From: Plectrocnemia conspersa
Lineage: Eukaryota > Arthropoda > Insecta > Trichoptera > Polycentropodidae
Length of the DNA stretch: 64,000 bases
Direction of reading: 5' to 3'
Assembly (NCBI GenBank): GCA_009617715.1
Contig: VTFK01000023.1
Location: 1,116,001 to 1,180,000 of the forward strand
Each line of letters opens with the position of its first letter. The first letter of the stretch is position 1. The translations under genes and the position numbers were made by a program. This document shows positions 11,340 through 24,085 of this stretch, piece after piece. The notes beneath the pieces are model-generated. The model did not search any database, had not been told where the DNA came from, and worked only from the letters and a program-made list of their open reading frames with translations.

Positions 11340-14279
11340 GTCCTTAAAAGAGAAAGCGAGACAACGAAGTACACGCTACATCGCTTCTCCCTCTCATATA
11401 CATGTACACGCACACAATAATAAACCGGCATCCTTATCCTGAGCGTACTCTACCAAGAAAAAGGTTTATACTTCGCAATGAAAAGCTATTTTTAAAATAA
11501 AATTAGTTTTAATATTAGGTTACTACCTGGGAGTAGAAAAAAAACTTCGTAATATGCAGTACATACAAAAACAAAGACAAAAAAAAAGAACAAGATGAGA
11601 CGTTCATGACATTCCTCTCACAGCTATTTTGTTATAAAATATTTAATTTTTAATTGAATGTATAAAACAACTTTAAGTATCTTTCTGTTTATTTATATTT
11701 ATGAATGTACATTAAATCAATAATATAAAATAAAGTGTGTAATTCATAAATTCTTAATAAATAATATAAAATAAATCTTTATAATTTTTAACCTTTTCCA
11801 CGCGGCACTCAATTTCGGCTTTCGGCCCCGTAACGCAGGGACTATTTTATCACATTTGAGATAGTAAAGAAAATTATTTTTAAATGCTTTTGAATGAACA
11901 TTTTGACTGTTTAGAAATTAATATGATAAAAATATTTCTGCAAACAAACATGTGAACATAGACTCACACACGCACACGTACCCTTGCACGACTAAAATGC
12001 GTAGGGCTGACAAAAACCAATATAACGTCTTATTATTATTAAATTAATATGTATTCATAACCAGTACGAATACAATCGATTCTGTACCTGAAAGTTAATA
12101 AGTCGACCACTTTTTTATATTCGTAAATAATAATAAAATCAATTAAATCATATCAATGGTTTAAAAAGCAACTGAATTTTGGGTGCAAAAGTAATAATAA
12201 TACTGACCAACGTCACAAGACTCATACATATCTAACATGTTTTAGTTTCTAGGAAATTTCTAGGAAGCAGAATTGGGCATACTACTTGGACGGGTGATTT
12301 ATGTATGTATGAAATTTTATACTATTTTTGAAAAATAGTTTATGTATGATTCGACAAAATACACTTTTTACAATAAATCAATTATTATGGTTAGGATTTA
12401 TTAAATTTTATTATTTATTGTTTTTTATTACATTTATTATTAAAAATTAAAATATCATGTTCTCCTTGAATAAAATTACATTTTTTCGAAAGCACAGTGA
12501 CAATATAACAAAGAAACCGCATTACATTCTACTAAATGCTAGTTTTTGATAAATAGATCAATCAACAACGTACTTTTGGGTAGTGACCAAAGCGTTGTAT
12601 AATTAATTTAATACGAAATAATGTCTCTATGTTTTAACACATTATAATTAGTATAACGTTATAAATAGAAGCGTTACCATATAACTTTTGTACCAGACGG
12701 TCAGACAGAACACTGATAATATCAATCTTCATCCGAGTCGCTACTAGCTGGTACATGTAACAATTATTTTATAAGTTTATCAGTATACTTGAGTTACCGA
12801 AACAACATATTATAATTAGTGGGAGCGGTTTATAACAATAATATATAATACATAGATGCAGTCTGACTTATGCTAAAAGTCGAATGTATGCAACGAGGCA
12901 ATGTTACCTAGCCCTGTCTTTATTTTAGGTTTCCTTGAATGATATCATAATAATAAGACAGCGTGGGATTGAAGATCACTGCATGGTATGTTACATACAT
13001 ATATCTATAAATATTAAGTTATGAATGAAAAGTCATGCGGTATGACGAGAAAAACAAAACGTTTGCATCATAGTCATCGCCACAAAAATAGAAATGTCAA
13101 ATCAATGAAAAAATTCAACCTTTGAGGCGTCCTAACGTACATACATTTTCAGATGAATACATCTTCAACGAACAATGGAATTCAGAGGCAAAGTTATTTT
13201 TCGGATGTTTTTATGACGCATATTGTACATAAATACACACATACATAAAGCACACACGAACGATAACAATTATTGTGACTAATTATCTTGCAGAAACGTT
13301 ACAGCGCGATAACGCACTGTAAAAGTGCTGATTTACACCCTGCCGTTATAAGTCAAACAATAAAATCACGCACAATGATTAATTACCCGTTTCACATAAA
13401 AGCAAACAAGCTTGCTAGCTAACTAGCAGCATAAGAGTAGCGCCTGGTCCAAAATGAAATTATGCGGAGGAAAAATGCTACTACATACGTATATAATAGA
13501 CGCAGCTTCCGTTCGACATAAATCAGATCTCTGAATTGCGGAGAAATTTGAAATAATTTAACACATTAACATTTTTATGTTAACGATGAGAATAATAATG
13601 ATATGATATGCTTTATAAACCACTCACGAATATTTTAAACCGGCGCGATAGAGCAATGATTTCAGTTGTTCAAGTCCACATGACCTCGGATGTTTTTTCT
13701 TTAATTATAATGTATCTGAGAGATAAAAAAATATTTCTAAAATAATTAATACGATGCGAATATATAAATTTACAAAATTTAAAAAATGTAAGCTAACAAT
13801 AATATAAAATAAATTTAAATAATGATTTTGATCTCACATTTCTACACAGGAAACGGGCTAGACAATATATTATGTAACACAACAAAATAACGGCGTAGTC
13901 AAAATATGGAATATAAATAACATTACAAAAATTTTGCGCTATAATTGCCATATATAAAATTAATTACACACGGATTTCAGTTGTATCATTAGTGTTTCCC
14001 TATATGGTTTCGTTTTTTAGATATGATCGATTGTATTTATGTATAATTCTCGAATGAATTTTAACTATATATTTATGATTGATTGTATAGTCTTTGATAC
14101 ATACCACATTATGAGCTGCACGTAATATTACAATGGAAGGTTTACAATAAAAATATCACATTCAATAATTTAAGTATTTTGTAAGAATTCTTAAAAATGA
14201 AATCTAATAAATATAAGAAAAAAAAATGTATTCAATGGTATGTTATAAATCAACGTATATGTAATTAATAAAAATGTAC
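11340..14279. other. AT-rich spacer, nothing recognised
   Basis: Long AT-rich stretch. I see no domain-bearing ORF, no tRNA-like fold and no clear transposon end. Confidence 0.45.
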
Positions 14280-14850
14280 TGTGAACGCATCATCGCCAAT
14301 CTATGTAGTGCATTTGCGTCCTTTCATTTCGACCGATTTCAGGGTTCTGTCACATTGAAATAGTTGATGGTACATTTATTCTGTTTCTGTCAAACGATCG
14401 CGCCTCGCCGGCGGGGAGAGACAAAATACAAGCGCACAGCTTCCGTTCGAGCCGAGATCGACTGTGCATCAATCAGACATAGCGGAGAAATCGTCGACAT
14501 GACCCTCGTCAACGGGCGAACGAACAACGCCGAGCGCCAAGGACGCCTCGTTTTACAAAACCGGTACCGGCGATGGCGGCTGCGGCCGGACCGGTCCACA
14601 CTTTGGCAGCCCCTGGCCCGGAAGGTCCTTTCGCTCGCCCAGACGTCCAGCGTTTGTCCGAAGACACATTGTCGTCGCCCACGCGAGTCACACAATTCGT
14701 GACGACGCCCACCAAAGAAGACTTCGAAAGGGTCTAAAAGTCAAAGTACGGCTCGCGTCGCTAGAACGGTACTCCTGGATGCGAGCAGCTAGCGATTGAA
14801 ACATCTGTCTCTTTAACCGGTTAAGTGCCAGACGATGATCGAAAACGACT
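14280..14850. promoter_or_regulatory. CpG island-like block, possible promoter or first exon
   Basis: About 14390-14720 is one of the most GC- and CpG-rich stretches outside the plexin gene. Overlapping ORFs on both strands (up to 112 codons) follow from the lack of AT-rich stop codons, and none shows a known domain. With AT-rich DNA on both sides, the block could be a promoter with a 5' exon, a regulatory element, or a fragment of a GC-rich repeat. Confidence 0.35.
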
Positions 14851-16839
14851 CGAATTACATGCATAGATGCATCATAGGTAGCGTCATCGGTTGTTAGTCA
14901 TGTCTATTATGACAGCATTAAAATATGATACTGTATTTTAGTGTCCATTGCTACAAATTCGGGGGACTCAGTTTGAAGTGTATTTAAGAAAATTTTACGA
15001 ATTATTTGGATAGCAAATTAAAGAGCTTCAGATAAAAAGCAGATACTCCAAAAAGATACTGCAGTTTTGTGGATATATTATGATTTTATAATTAAATAAT
15101 TTTAATATTTACCAGCAAAAATGAGTTATAACAACTCTTGAACCAAATCATTTTAAAAAAATTAAATTTAATAGTAAAAACATGTGTTTCAACTGAATTT
15201 TGCACATGTCATTATAGCTACCATTTTTAAGTCAACTGTGAACTTTTAAATTGAAAGTTGGGTTGAACAACTACGTGCTTACGACCGATTTCGTGCTACT
15301 GCAATATATGAAAACCAGAGACTAAAAATATTATATATAGCAAACAGAATGAATAATGAGTTTGAATCCATTCTGAGTAAATAGAACTAGTACGTATAAT
15401 AAAAAAATCGTTAATTTAGTATTCCAAACACTCATTGAACGATTTTTGGGAACGAAAATAATCAAAACGGCACTAATTAATGACTATAAGAATACCTGGC
15501 GAATGTTTGAACAAAAAAGATTCGATACTGCAGATGTTATTTTTAATAAGAATTATAGATTTATTTAAAATACTCGTTATACTAAAATAAATATATTTTT
15601 AAGATGAAATAAATCTAATCTGTTGATTCGATACAAAATACGTTCAACTAATTTCATCTCATACAGGAGAATACTTATCTCTTCAAGATCAACTAAATTT
15701 ATCTAGAATATCTAGCTTACAATAAATTTACAATTTGGTAGTACAGTGTATTTGAAACGACTGTAAAAATTGACACCAAATTGTTAACAACATTGTGAAA
15801 AATTAAGCATTTGTCAACACAATATTTAAGTAATTGTTTGGTTTGATATTTAAAAAACTTGAAAAGCCAAAGCTTTAAAGTAAATAAATAGCTATTTTTT
15901 AGATAATTTAAGATAATTTAGGTTTTAAAAGCTCTTTCATATAGATATGCATTGAACTTAACAATTATAGGTTATAAAAGTAGAGCATTCTATGTGAAAC
16001 AAATACATAATGTACGGTATGTACTACATGTTCTTGTCCCAATCTCGATTTTACATTTAGCTTTTATTGTACTACAAAATAAAATAAAATGTGTTATAAA
16101 TATTTTTTAATCTATGAATATAATAAAAATGTTTAAGAAGAAGTACCATTGAACAGAATAAATCACTGATCGTTCTGAGATACAGTTTTCATGTCAAAAA
16201 TTGTAAAAATGTATAATAAGCAGAATAAATGTAGATAATAAACACATCGTCCGAACAGGGGGACAGCTGGACCCCAGTCTTATTCCAAATTTACATCTCT
16301 TCTAACAGAAAACTAGATTTTTTAATTATTATTTTGATATATTGTACATAATACATACATATCAAATATTAAATGAAATTTTATTTTTCGAGCGGACTGT
16401 TTACATTTAATACCTGCTTTTGTACTCAAAAATACCGAAACACCGGCGTTTGTACAAAAACTATTTTTCACTTTTTAATTGGAATATATTTTATAAATAT
16501 ATTTTAATTAAAAAAATAAAGAAACCTTTTGTGAGAGCCGATTTTTTTCCGTCATTGGAATAAGTTTTGAAAAGTGGTGTTTCGGCAAACGTAATGGATC
16601 TGGATTTGGATTAGTCGTTCACCTTTCGGTGAATATTCTGGTTTCATCAATCACAACTGCAGGGAGATTCGCACTGAATAAAATAATTCGATACAGACGA
16701 GCGTGACTCGTGCTAGCGGAAATTGCGCGCAATGCATTAAGTGATTTAACACAAATAACGATTATAAATCCAATGTGACTATACACATAAAACAATTTAA
16801 ATACATATAAATTAAATAATATTAGTAATTAAAAATATG
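14851..16839. other. AT-rich spacer, nothing recognised
   Basis: AT-rich DNA with scattered poly-T runs. A short CpG-containing patch near 16560-16730 is unassigned. Confidence 0.45.
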
Positions 16840-17650
16840 ATAAAAAGACGGTTGTGCTTTATGAGTTTCAACTCGGCCATAATGAGACAATACATCTGTA
16901 ATACAATGGGAAGGGATGCAATTAAATTTAGAAAGTGGCAAATGTGGTTCAAAAAATTTCACTCTTGGAATTTTGACATTGAATATCTTACGTGAGGACG
17001 GATAGTCCTTAGGGGTTGTTAGTGAAGATTTTAAGGTTCCCATCAAAGTAGGTACGAGATTAACGATACAAAAGTTCAGAAAAAAAAAAAAATAGGAAAG
17101 GTTGTTATTTGCAGAATATGGGTATCTCGTAAATTGTCTGAGGAATCTAAATATGATAATAATTAATGATTCTTGAACAGAAAGATTTATTTTTGAGTCG
17201 AATTGTTACTGAAAGGAAGTGGATCTTTTACTATAACATGCGACGTAAAAGGCAATGGTTGGAAGGCAATCAACCCCCAATTCAAGCCCCGAGAACAGGA
17301 TTACACCCCAAAGGGATAATGTTATGCATTTGATGGGATATAAAGAGCATAATTCATTATGAGCTATCGGATTATAGGCCGACAATTACGACAGATATAG
17401 TGTGCTCAGCTAATTCGTTTAAAAGCGACTCATACCATAAAAAAACCTTCCCTTAAAAATTAAAGAAGGGTAATTTTACACCAAGACAGCGCTCGCCCTC
17501 ATGTATCCAAGAAAACGATAAAAAAATTAGTGCATTTTCTTGGGAATTTATTCTTAACCCACCGTATTCTTCAAACGACTATCATCTATTTAGATCCCTG
17601 CAACAGTTTTATGTAGAAAAAAATATTTTACAAAAAGCGATATAAAAAAA
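16840..17650 (+). mobile_element. Mariner transposase relic, copy 1
   Basis: Broken plus-strand frames encode a mariner-family transposase. Near 16860-16990 the N-terminal part reads IMRQYICNTMGRDAIKFRKW and FKKFHSWNFDI. From about 17185 the catalytic part includes a degenerate first-aspartate region (FLSRIVT..., then KWILYYNMRRKRQW), GLHPKGIMLCIWWDIKSIIHYEL, and in another frame LHQDSARPHV around the second aspartate. SSNDYHLFRSLQQF near 17570-17600 carries the third. Frameshifts, stops and a deletion before the last motif show that it is dead. The same family occurs on the other strand at 43570-44560. Intact terminal repeats were not located. Confidence 0.85.
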
Positions 17651-18399
17651 CAACACTAAAAATTCATTGATTTCAAAAATACATTATTTTTCGAATTAGA
17701 TATAATAATATTGATTATAGTGAAGATTTGTTTTAGAAAAGATGAAGAATATTGAATGTAGTAAAATTATTACACGTTTTAATATTTAACTCATTTAATC
17801 CGCACCATAAAAAACACATAGACCTGATAATCCTGAATAAAAGTGTGAAAATGTTTATTTTCATAAAAATAGAGGAGTGCGAAAAAACATAAAATATTTT
17901 AAAATATAAGCCGTTGGATATTTAAATGAAAATGTTCAATTTTGTAAAAAAATCCATTGATACAGAGGGTTATGTATGTTTGTTTCTAACATAATAATAA
18001 AATTGTAAAAAAATAGTGGTTATACTTTAGTCAAGATAAATTAGAAAGGGAATTGCGTAAATTGTAATGACCATACCGTGCGGATATACACGTCCGCGGG
18101 GAAAATGATGCACACGTGTTACGTTTTAAAACATCCGCAGGTAGTAAGTGGTTATCTATTACCTTATCTATTAAAAATACAATGCATTACATTTTTTGGT
18201 ATACATTTCGCAAGAAATAGTGTACAATTTATTTTCACGATAAATAAAAAAAAATACTTATTTTTAATGGAGTAAGAAAACTCGTGTTTATATCAAATAA
18301 ATTCAAATTGTTTTATTTGAAAGATGATGTCAAATAAATAAGAGTGAAGAAGATAATAAACATAATTTTCTAGGAATGTCTAAGTTATTTGATCCATTT
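17651..18399. other. AT-rich spacer, nothing recognised
   Basis: AT-rich DNA. The ORF at 18078-18275 (plus) has no family resemblance. Confidence 0.45.
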
Positions 18400-18960
18400 T
18401 AATACCTCACAATAGCAATCGTGTCGGTCGAGATTGAATCGCAGTCTCATAGCTCTCACATAGAATATTGGATTTACGACCTCGCAACATCGACGAATCA
18501 TCTCCCAGTACCCCACACGCCCATTATCAGAGTCACGAAACAAATCACGCCTCGCGGAATTATAATTGAATCGCGCGCTTATCGTCGCTTGTTGTTCCGA
18601 GAAGCCTTCGCAAAAAAATGAGCAAATCGACTAGGATCGTCGATTCCGGGCACGCGCGAGCTCTCCGTATTTGCAGTTCGATCCTTTCGCGAAAGACCGT
18701 CTTATGGTATGCGCGGAGGTGAAAGCGGAAAAAAAACGGCCAATGGGTCATCGAAACTGCGCTCGGATTCAAGGCGATTGGAGGTCGCCAACTGGCGTTT
18801 GGTCGCTCGTTGCATCACAGTTGCGTCACGCGTTAAACGTGTTATATAGGAGAATTATAATAATGGCGGATAGCTGGGCAGCGGCAAACACGCACATAAA
18901 ATATTACCAAAATCACAAACAATGTGTTGATTCGAGCGTTAAGGATATTGACGCATAAAG
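18400..18960. promoter_or_regulatory. CpG-containing unique block, possible promoter or exon
   Basis: Composition rises sharply here. Overlapping ORFs (18421-18621 and 18671-18958 plus; 18560-18772 minus) have no recognisable domain. Near 18850 the plus strand has TTATATAGG, TATA-like, then AATAATGGCGG, which looks like an initiation context for the short frame MADSWAAANTHIKYYQNHKQ. This could be a small gene start, a promoter or regulatory DNA. Confidence 0.3.
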
Positions 18961-19659
18961 AAAGAACAATATGCAAATGAATTATTATATAAAACATGGA
19001 TATTAAACTCATTTTTAACTATCCTATCCTTGGCATGGCTCTATATCTATAGTTTCCTTTCTGATGGAGTACTAAAATTTATTTCTAGCATCACATCATA
19101 GCGAATTCAGTGAATAACGTTTACGTATATATGTTTGTGTGTATGTAAAAAATAAAGCACGAACGTAGCTATAAAAAACATGAATATCTTCGTTATTTAA
19201 AAAAATCTCAATAAGTAGTAATACGTTTTTTTAATGATGAAGAATAATGACGTAGATCAAATAACATTGTACAATAATTTCGCATTGTTTTGCTTTAAAA
19301 ATAAAATAACTATATATGTATGATAGAACATTTTCAGCTGTATCATTTAATTTTTCCCTATAAAGTCTCACTTTTTATTATAGTTGATTTTATTAACACT
19401 GCTTTAAAAATATATATTGATACACATTTAATTAACTTCCAGTTTAGTTTTAAGTTACAGATTATAATTAGCTCTTTCTAAAGTAGAGCAAATAAAATTC
19501 CAAGAATCATATTTTATCACAATATTAAGATATATTTTTGCCAGTATGTTTTGTATTACTGTTTTACGGCTATCTATGCTACGTAGCTATTGCGCAATTT
19601 TCCCCAGAAATTACTCTTCGTCATATATTTTTGTCACTGTGAGTAAATTATCTCATATA
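18961..19659. other. AT-rich spacer, nothing recognised
   Basis: AT-rich DNA. The plus ORF at 19546-19821 runs across the left end of the Tigger element and is not a gene. Confidence 0.45.
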
Positions 19660-20626
19660 CAGGCGACCCTCGACTTTCGCACATTTAAAAAAAACAATTT
19701 TTATACTTTATTTTTTTTTTTAAAAAATGTTCTGATTGCGGTGAATCTTTTGCTTCAATCGGACGTTCGTATGATACAAACAGGTCTACGATATGTTCAA
19801 TTTTGCAAAATAAAAATATAATTAAAGAATACGTTTAAAATTGTGGAAAATAAAGATATATTTCCACAATCTTTAATGATATGTTTCCAAAAAAACACAG
19901 CAAAAAAAAACATGGATGAAATGGAAAATCTTTGTCATCGTAGATCGATGACCAACATCAAAAAGATGTCCCTCTAAGTATTTCAATTATTCAAGCAAAA
20001 GTTCTTAATTTGCACAAAGATTGGAAGGACAGATTAAAAAATAGTTTAACACAGTTTTTCAAGCAAGTAACGGTTGATTTTACAATTTTAAAATGAGGTA
20101 TTCTTTTCATAATATTAAATTTACTGGAGTATCGGCTGATGCGGATAAAGATACTGCAAAAGAATATATTTCCTAATTATCCAAAATAATTGAAGATGTA
20201 GAATATTCCTCCAACCAAATATTTCATGTAGATGAGACAGGTTTATTTTGGAAAATTAACAATGAAAAATATGAATGAAGCCTTCACGCACCATGACAAA
20301 TTTTTAAATATTATGGAAGATTATGATCCCAATGGAGAACGCATATCTCAAGTGCGTGGGGCGATCAATAAAAACATAGCATGTTATAAAATACTATATG
20401 AAGAAAAGAAAAAAATAGTGGAAAACAGTTAACTCTTGATAACTTTTTAAAGGAAACACCCGCAAACCCCACTTAAACGCTTCTTAAACATCTAATATTT
20501 ACTTGATAAATAAATATTTTAAAATACACACAATTTCAATTTTTTTTACTTGCCTCGACTTTCATACATTCAACATTCGCACACATTTTCAGGAACCAAT
20601 TATGTGCGAAAGTCGAGGGCCGCCTG
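19660..20626 (+). mobile_element. Tigger/pogo-type DNA transposon, degenerate, both ends intact
   Basis: The 967-bp element has terminal inverted repeats of 25 bp with one mismatch: CAGGCGACCCTCGACTTTCG at 19660 and its complement ending at 20626. It sits between TA dinucleotides (19658-19659 and 20627-20628), the target site used by pogo/Tigger elements. Inside, broken plus-strand frames encode transposase fragments. One has QIFHVDETGLFWKI near 20210-20260, the conserved DETGLFWK of the DDE domain; another lies at 20270-20430. The interior is shorter than a full Tigger and carries stops, so it is an internally deleted, inactive copy. Confidence 0.88.
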
Positions 20627-23273
20627 TACATGGAAGGTACTGATATCGTTTCTGATAATTTAGTCAACGCGTATAATTTTTTGTTTGTTAACAATAATTT
20701 TATAAAATGACAAAATATATAATACCGCAACGCACAACAGCGACATATTGATAAAACAGACTATAACAAAAAAGTAAACGTCTGGGAGATAAGCTATTGA
20801 TTAGAGACATGTATTTCGGGCGTATATTTTTTCCAATTATCGCATTTCGACTTCCAATTTTCACATGTACTCCAAAATTATCGCATCTATATTTTAGCAT
20901 TTAAAAAAATAATACTTTTTCTGCATACGTTGTGCATGTAAAATTTAATTAAACATCATTTTTTTCGAAAACATCGTAGACAAAATCTCTAAATAAGCAA
21001 AAGAAACGTCTCATTCTCTCAGATTTATAATTAATATATTTTCATATATTATAATTTTAGCAATTATCGTAAATTGGTCAAAATAATAATAATTGAAAAT
21101 CATGAAACACCGCGCATTAGCACATTGCATTCCGTACCATACGGTCCGTCAAGACAAAAATAATATTAATATAACTAGAAGCTTGTTACGGATGGTTACT
21201 AGAAGACACAGTTGGGTTTCGTTTTAGTTAGTTAAATATTTCTTTGGTTTGGGTTTGGGTTTGAACATCAAATGGACGTTTCGCAACTATTATAGTGAAT
21301 GTGTATTTATGTTACACTAGTATAAATAAATATTATTTCACTAACTAGACCAGTTAAAATGTATCAAACAATTGATGCATAAAGTCGCCCATCAATTTTT
21401 TTTTTTTTAAAAATGCGCTAGTGACAAACAGGATTTAAAATTGTCAGTTGTACACCATCACTTACACGATTTACGCCTGTCAATTGACAGTTTAAAGCAG
21501 TTTATAAATATAAAATGTTTTCGATATGATTTCACTGGAATACCAGTGAAAATATATTTTACTAGTTATATGCATTATTAATTAAAATAATAAAAGGCAA
21601 AGATGCGCATATGAACAATGATATCCCATCCAATCCTTTACACGGCCTTACAACTTATTTCTAGATGTTATTCTGAACGTCATTACGAATTCATTGAAGA
21701 GCGTGTATGAATGTATGAACTTACTAAAATCTTTCATATGATCTTTTATGATATTTGGCAATGTGTCAAGAAGTTGAATGACCAAGAACACACAGATGTT
21801 GGTGGACACGATGCACGTTCCAACTCTGGACTGGATATCTTGCACACAAATTCGATACATATGATAAATTACGTACAAGACCTGCATATTGTGTGGCATA
21901 AAATTTCGAATTAAACCACATACAAAAACGTCGATATCGATCGATAGATAACGCACTATAATCGCATATTACGTTAGAGTATTTATGACATAAGTCAAAA
22001 CCGATGACTGTATCTAAGACACAGCGACACACATGCGCGCATTCAGATGTTTATCATATTATCCGGTTTCTCATAGCCGTACAAACACAATAACCAGCGC
22101 CCGGCCACATTTGCATAGATATGCAACTACTTTCGCTGGAGACGTTCCTTTGACAAAACGTCGACGCGAAGAAGGGAACGCAAACCGAAGTTCAACGATC
22201 AAATTTCAATTATTGTTATGATGAAGAGAAAAAAAAGCGTAATCGACAGACAGACATTGGAATTGTTACCGGTGCAATGGGTTAAAAAACTTGTTACATG
22301 TATGAACGTGTCGCGCTCTTTTGTTTATAGATAACGGGGAGCCGGATCCGAATGACATGTCATTTCTTTTTTGGTCAACGGATAATCGCAAGGTTATCGC
22401 ACCCGTTGACACTTGCGGTCGTTTGTTAAAATATAATGAAACATATGATAAAAGTATGTATGAGCAATATCACATAAATATTAAAATAAAATGGTCCTAG
22501 GTCCTGTAGCTAGAAGGAAAAATAATTTATGGCTGAATCCACTACTAAAGTAGAAGCCGAGTTCTAGCAGACCGTTCGGAAGACCACGACTATATTGGGG
22601 GAGATGAGACTGCACTTTAGACCGATCCATATGGCGGCAAAAGCAGAACCAAAACATTAATCGCCAACAACACACAGCCGAGATAATTCATATGCTCATG
22701 TAATTTTATTACTATATCAATTAGAATATACACTATACCAAGAACCGTCTTGATTGTATTTAATACATACATAAGAGGTAAAAAAACTTATTACGTTTCA
22801 GGCCGTAAAAGTAGATTTTGACTTTGTGTAAAATGAAAGTTATTACAGATTTTTGTAGAACTCACTATTGAAAATATTAACAAAGTTTAACAACCGGCAT
22901 TTTGAAACAAGATGGCAAATCAGAATCACGAAAAAAATGCTTTGATTTAAAAATAGACAGTGCAATATCATCTGATTATTTTTAATCCTAATGAGCGTTT
23001 TTATAAAAAAAAACTGATTGTCACAAATCGACGTGAGAAAGTATCGATAAAAGTAATTTTAAAAAACAATAATTTTCCGCATCAAACAAATACCATAATA
23101 TTTTATATCACTGTTATTAACCATAATCTCTTATTATTTCTTAGAATGAATTGTTATCAGTGAAGACATAATAATTTATAGCGATAAACTATAGTACAAA
23201 GTGCGCATTCGAATCGAGTTTTTTTGAAGCTCATAAATATAAAAAATTACACTTAATAAAAAGTAAAAACTTA
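20627..23273. other. AT-rich spacer with unassigned short ORFs
   Basis: At 21648-22032 overlapping ORFs on both strands (up to 102 codons) have no recognisable domain. Near 22030-22220 composition is more balanced and a 62-codon plus ORF is open. None has convincing gene structure. No RNA gene or repeat boundary was recognised. Confidence 0.4.
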
Positions 23274-23421
23274 TATCATTATTACTATAGGTTTTCTTTG
23301 AACATCTTAAAAAATCTTATATATTTTATTTAATAAAAGTTTGTACATATCATTATTAATATAGGTTTTCTTTGAACATCTTAAAAAATCTTACATATTT
23401 TATTTAATAAAAGTTTGTACA
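23274..23421. repeat. 74-bp tandem duplication
   Basis: Two head-to-tail copies, 23274-23347 and 23348-23421, differ at only a few positions. Each begins TATCATTATTA and ends AAAAGTTTGTACA. It looks like a recent local duplication of AT-rich DNA. Confidence 0.9.
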
Positions 23422-23522
23422 ACTTTAAACATATAATCAAATTATCTCTTGCTTTTGCTGACCAAAATATGTGCAATCTAATCGCTAGAAATGTATGACA
23501 ACTTAACAAGAAAATAAATGTA

Positions 23523-23772
23523 CAGTGATGCCATAACGAGTTTAATTCGCTCCGCGACGGAGCTCGTAACTGAAATTACTCGTATGTCAAATCAATTTTC
23601 ACCATTGAAATTAATTAAAACGCCATTAACCCATTTCAATGGATTAATGGGAATTGAAATAATGAATTCATACTACCTGAATTAATGAAAAAGTTTATTC
23701 TTAACTTACGCAATACGGTTTTTACTCGTATGTCAAGTCAAGTCAAAAAACTCTTAAGTCAAGGTTCCACTG
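23523..23772. mobile_element. 250-bp Tigger-type MITE with TA target duplication
   Basis: Ends read TACAGTGATGCC at the left and, on the complement, TACAGTGGAACCTTGACTTA at the right, with TA at 23521-23522 and 23773-23774. The interior (ATTACTCGTATGTCAAATCA, then an imperfect palindrome around CCATTGAAATTAATTAAAACG) matches my memory of a widespread pogo/Tigger-derived non-autonomous family; a library search would be needed to confirm this. It has no coding capacity. Confidence 0.8.
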
Positions 23773-24085
23773 TATTTTAATTAACAATATATTTAAAAAT
23801 ATATATATTGTATTTCTTTAAAAAACTGATTGTGGCAATTTTATACATAAGGAGTAAAAAAATATGACCAAAAATAAAATATGACTACACCTACAAACAA
23901 ATACGTGTAATGTTTTCTTTGGATTTTAAATAGATGATAACAAAAAAATTTGATATTTTGATGAATAAAAATTGAAAAACCAGTTAAGAGTTTATTAGTT
24001 CTATTCGATGAATATATTACCTGTTGGGTATAAATCAGAATTTTACGTAAAAAGAAGTGATTTTAACAGTTTATACAGTTTATAT

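Noticed and set aside
14364..14715. Three overlapping 68-112 codon ORFs as a possible protein gene
   Set aside because: Open on both strands, no domain; kept only as a CpG-rich block.
21648..22032. Overlapping 67-102 codon ORFs on both strands
   Set aside because: No domain or gene structure; mirror-image openness suggests chance.
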